NCBI GenBank assembly: GCA_963682055.1
Contig: OY821746.1
Location: 11,309,992 to 11,373,991 of the forward strand
Direction: 5' to 3'
DNA from: Primula veris
Taxonomy: Eukaryota > Streptophyta > Magnoliopsida > Ericales > Primulaceae
DNA: 64,000 nt
The translations under genes and the position numbers were made by a program. Below, piece after piece: positions 61,901-64,000 of this stretch (its first letter is position 1; each line of letters begins with the position of its first letter). The notes below the pieces were generated by a model that was given only the letters and a program-made list of their open reading frames with translations, ran no database searches and was not told the origin of the DNA.

Positions 61901-63283
61901 AATAGGATGCCTGAGACTTTTTTAATCTTTTTGTTTCAGACAAGCCAAAATTCATTTATATTGAATAAGGACATCCCTTCTCTTCTCTCCTCAAATTTAA
62001 CCGCTCTCCCTCTACTCTATATAGTCAGTCGGTTGTTTAATGTGTATGCTACGCTCTATACTCCTCTCCCACTCCACTAGTGTATCTCTATACAAATAAA
62101 TACTAGTACAGTAAATGCAATCAGAGCATGTCTGGACAAGATAGGCAGGATAAATTTCCTTACTCACAGTAAACAAACAATAAAAATCGATAATATGACT
62201 AGTCTACCATAAAAAATATAAAAGCATAATGACTAATTGTACCTTCTGGTGATCATTCAGAAGGACATAGGCAATTTCCTTTCTTTCAATATAACATTGT
62301 AGTTACTTGATCTATGGTGTTGGAGCTCTGCACGGAAAACTTCCAGCTCTTTTGGACCCACAACTCGAGTATTACCTAAATGATAAAAGTAAAGTGACAT
62401 TTGAGATACAGAAACCTGTGCTCAAGTGAGAAAGCTCTGTTAACAGAGTATACCCACAATACTAGCCATCTGAACATATGAATGAAAGTTCACTCAAATA
62501 AAGAAAATAGTTGAAATGACAATAATAATCTGATAAGACGGGAGTCATCTAGCTCGATAATCAAGCCGAGTGTATTCTAATAGATCAAATATAATTTCAT
62601 AGTTAACAATTGTATTAAAATATAAATAAAAACCAGTGGTTAGATAGTTAACAATTCAACTAAATTGTCACGATCAGTTCAATACTCTTTGGACGCAAAA
62701 TCTATATTTTTATAATTCGTATATTTGGGAAACCAAACAAATAAAGCTTTGGCCAACTCCCAGTGGCCGCACTAACAATCACTAATAAGTTTGTGTACAT
62801 GCATAATACATATATTTAACAATTTAAATACGTAAACAGAGCCAACAAATGTTTATAAGCTATTTTCTCTTGAACAAGTGGTTGAATAATTTCGAACTAG
62901 TTAACACAATAATGTGGCAAATACATGGTGTCAGCTCGCTATATAGAGATGCCTGACAGGCTGAGGCTTAAATATTTCGTTACGAGAAAAATTGTGACTA
63001 GAAACTGGCTTGTTGCTAAATTTAGAAGTTTTTCCAGAGCAGTATAATCTTGTTGTTTTGTCTCTATTATGTCGCTACTTTCTTTGTTGATAATCAGACT
63101 TTTTCTTGTAGACTTCGTTGCTCAAGAAATACAAACCGCATAAAGATTAAAACAACGTTGTTGAATTGACAGGATCTAATCTATAATCAATTAATTGTAA
63201 TGATAACTATCTAACCATTTAGCTAACGCAACACAATGCAAACAAAACGTAGTCACATATTTTATATACATACAAAACATGTA

Positions 63284-63500
63284 CTCCCTCCGTTTCAATT
63301 TATAACTCAACTACGGGAACTTCTCCAATCGAATGAAACATCATCATTACCCTAACTTTACTTCATACTTTTCAAATTTGCTCATTAATTTTTCACACGT
63401 TATCTATTAAAGTTAATGTTAGAAAGAAAAAGATGTAAAAAATTACCTAAAGTGGAAAAGTCAAAATGGTATACCGATTTATATCAAGGAATGGAGAAAG
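63284..63500. mobile_element. Stowaway-type MITE in a NOG2 intron
   Basis: CTCCCTCCGTTTCAATTTATA at the left after TA, and CGATTTATATCAAGGAATGGAG at the right before TA, an imperfect inverted pair. Length about 217 bp. The interior differs from the copy at 1130, so it is a different Stowaway subfamily. Confidence 0.85.
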
Positions 63501-64000
63501 TATAAAATAGAGGGTTAAGTGATTGTTAGTATTTTTTTTTTCTCGCAGTTTGAGTCACTACAAGAAAAGGCATGAACAAGTAAACAAGGACATATGCTTT
63601 TTTGATATTTTAACGTTAAAATGTTTGTGGCTAATAGCAATAAATCATGACATTTTTTTATGTAGTGAGTGTCGTGTGCATGGCCCAACTATGCACATGC
63701 AAATACATATATGAGATGGATACTTACCGAAATAGCGACCGTGGAGCTGAATATGAGTATTAGGAAGCTCAGAGGACTGAAACTCTTGCTTCACGATTTT
63801 CCCCTTCTTGTCATGCTTGGGTCGTTTATTAATCATCATCATCTTCAGACGCTTAACAGTAGCAGCTGTGCGACCCACTTTTATAGCGGAACTGTCTTTT
63901 TTTGTGCCTCGGTTAACGTCTAGTGTAACGATCCGGTCCTCCGATCAGACCGCAACCATTTACTTCTTACCACCAATACTGTCCGCTTTGCCCCAAATTT

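Larger units (their letters stand above)
57598..63919 (-). pseudogene. NUG2: Nucleolar GTPase 2 (NOG2/NUG2), 5' end outside, two frameshifts
   Basis: Exon blocks on the minus strand: 63919-63728, 62375-62243, 61563-61434, 61340-61183, 60752-60651, 60550-60446, 60317-60189, 60059-59918, 59633-59533, 58439-58382, 57825-57598. The product family is a circularly permuted GTPase that helps assemble the 60S ribosomal subunit. G-motif order is G4 LLNKCDLVP, then G1 [10 protein letters not shown]2 PGETK and G3 DCPGVV, as in YlqF/NOG2. All junctions are GT-AG and phases agree. Two small deletions break the frame: one base near 62263 (the family's LPMSLL becomes LPMSF then stop) and two bases near 60023 (QYITLT; CAGTATATC reads CAGTATC). 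G1 has Leu where Pro is usual. The C-terminus ends soon after the GTPase, lacking the long acidic tail of Arabidopsis NUG2. The first block's upper limit is a weak acceptor guess; the N-terminal exon should lie beyond 64000. Assembly error instead of true decay is possible. Confidence 0.75.

Noticed and set aside
63645..63878. A minus-strand frame starting at GTG as the NOG2 start
   Set aside because: The frame continues upstream through DVNRGTKKDSS, which matches the family before that point, so the true start lies further upstream, beyond the window.

Overview
This window is nuclear DNA of a flowering plant, most likely a eudicot. It is AT-rich, its genes carry introns, and the products are plant-specific: PHO2-family E2 enzymes, a chloroplast m-type thioredoxin, an MLO protein and a P-class PPR protein. 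Introns and spacers are full of plant transposon remains. I cannot name the species from the sequence alone. All gene models were built by eye from reading frames, splice signals and family knowledge.

Layout: 0.7-8.0 kb and 12.4-17.4 kb (+) hold two head-to-tail paralogous ubiquitin-conjugating enzyme genes (UBC25/UBC26 type, here UBC-A and UBC-B), with eight matching exons each. From 18.0 to 18.5 kb there is a four-copy 127-bp tandem repeat. From 18.9 to 23.9 kb lies a decayed, truncated Ty1-copia retrotransposon on the minus strand, with one LTR. From 24.0 to 28.0 kb there is a gene-free inverted-repeat complex with a 651-bp hAT element nested in its left arm. At 28.6-36.1 kb (+) is an m-type thioredoxin gene in two exons split by a 7.0-kb intron full of repeats. 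At 38.3-42.5 kb (+) is a two-exon P-class PPR gene. At 43.7-44.7 kb (+) is an intronless gene for a secreted protein with 45-residue repeats that I do not recognise. At 45.6-53.4 kb (-) is a complete 15-exon MLO gene. At 57.6-63.9 kb (-) is most of a nucleolar GTPase gene (NOG2/NUG2 type) with two small frameshifting deletions; its 5' end is beyond the right edge.

The genes do not form a pathway; this is ordinary plant gene order. I found no convincing new multi-gene system. The points most worth checking are the secreted repeat protein, the damaged NOG2 copy, the tandem array in UBC-A intron 1 that repeats the gene's own splice-site surroundings, two GC-AG introns, and several transposons whose target-site duplications can be read exactly.
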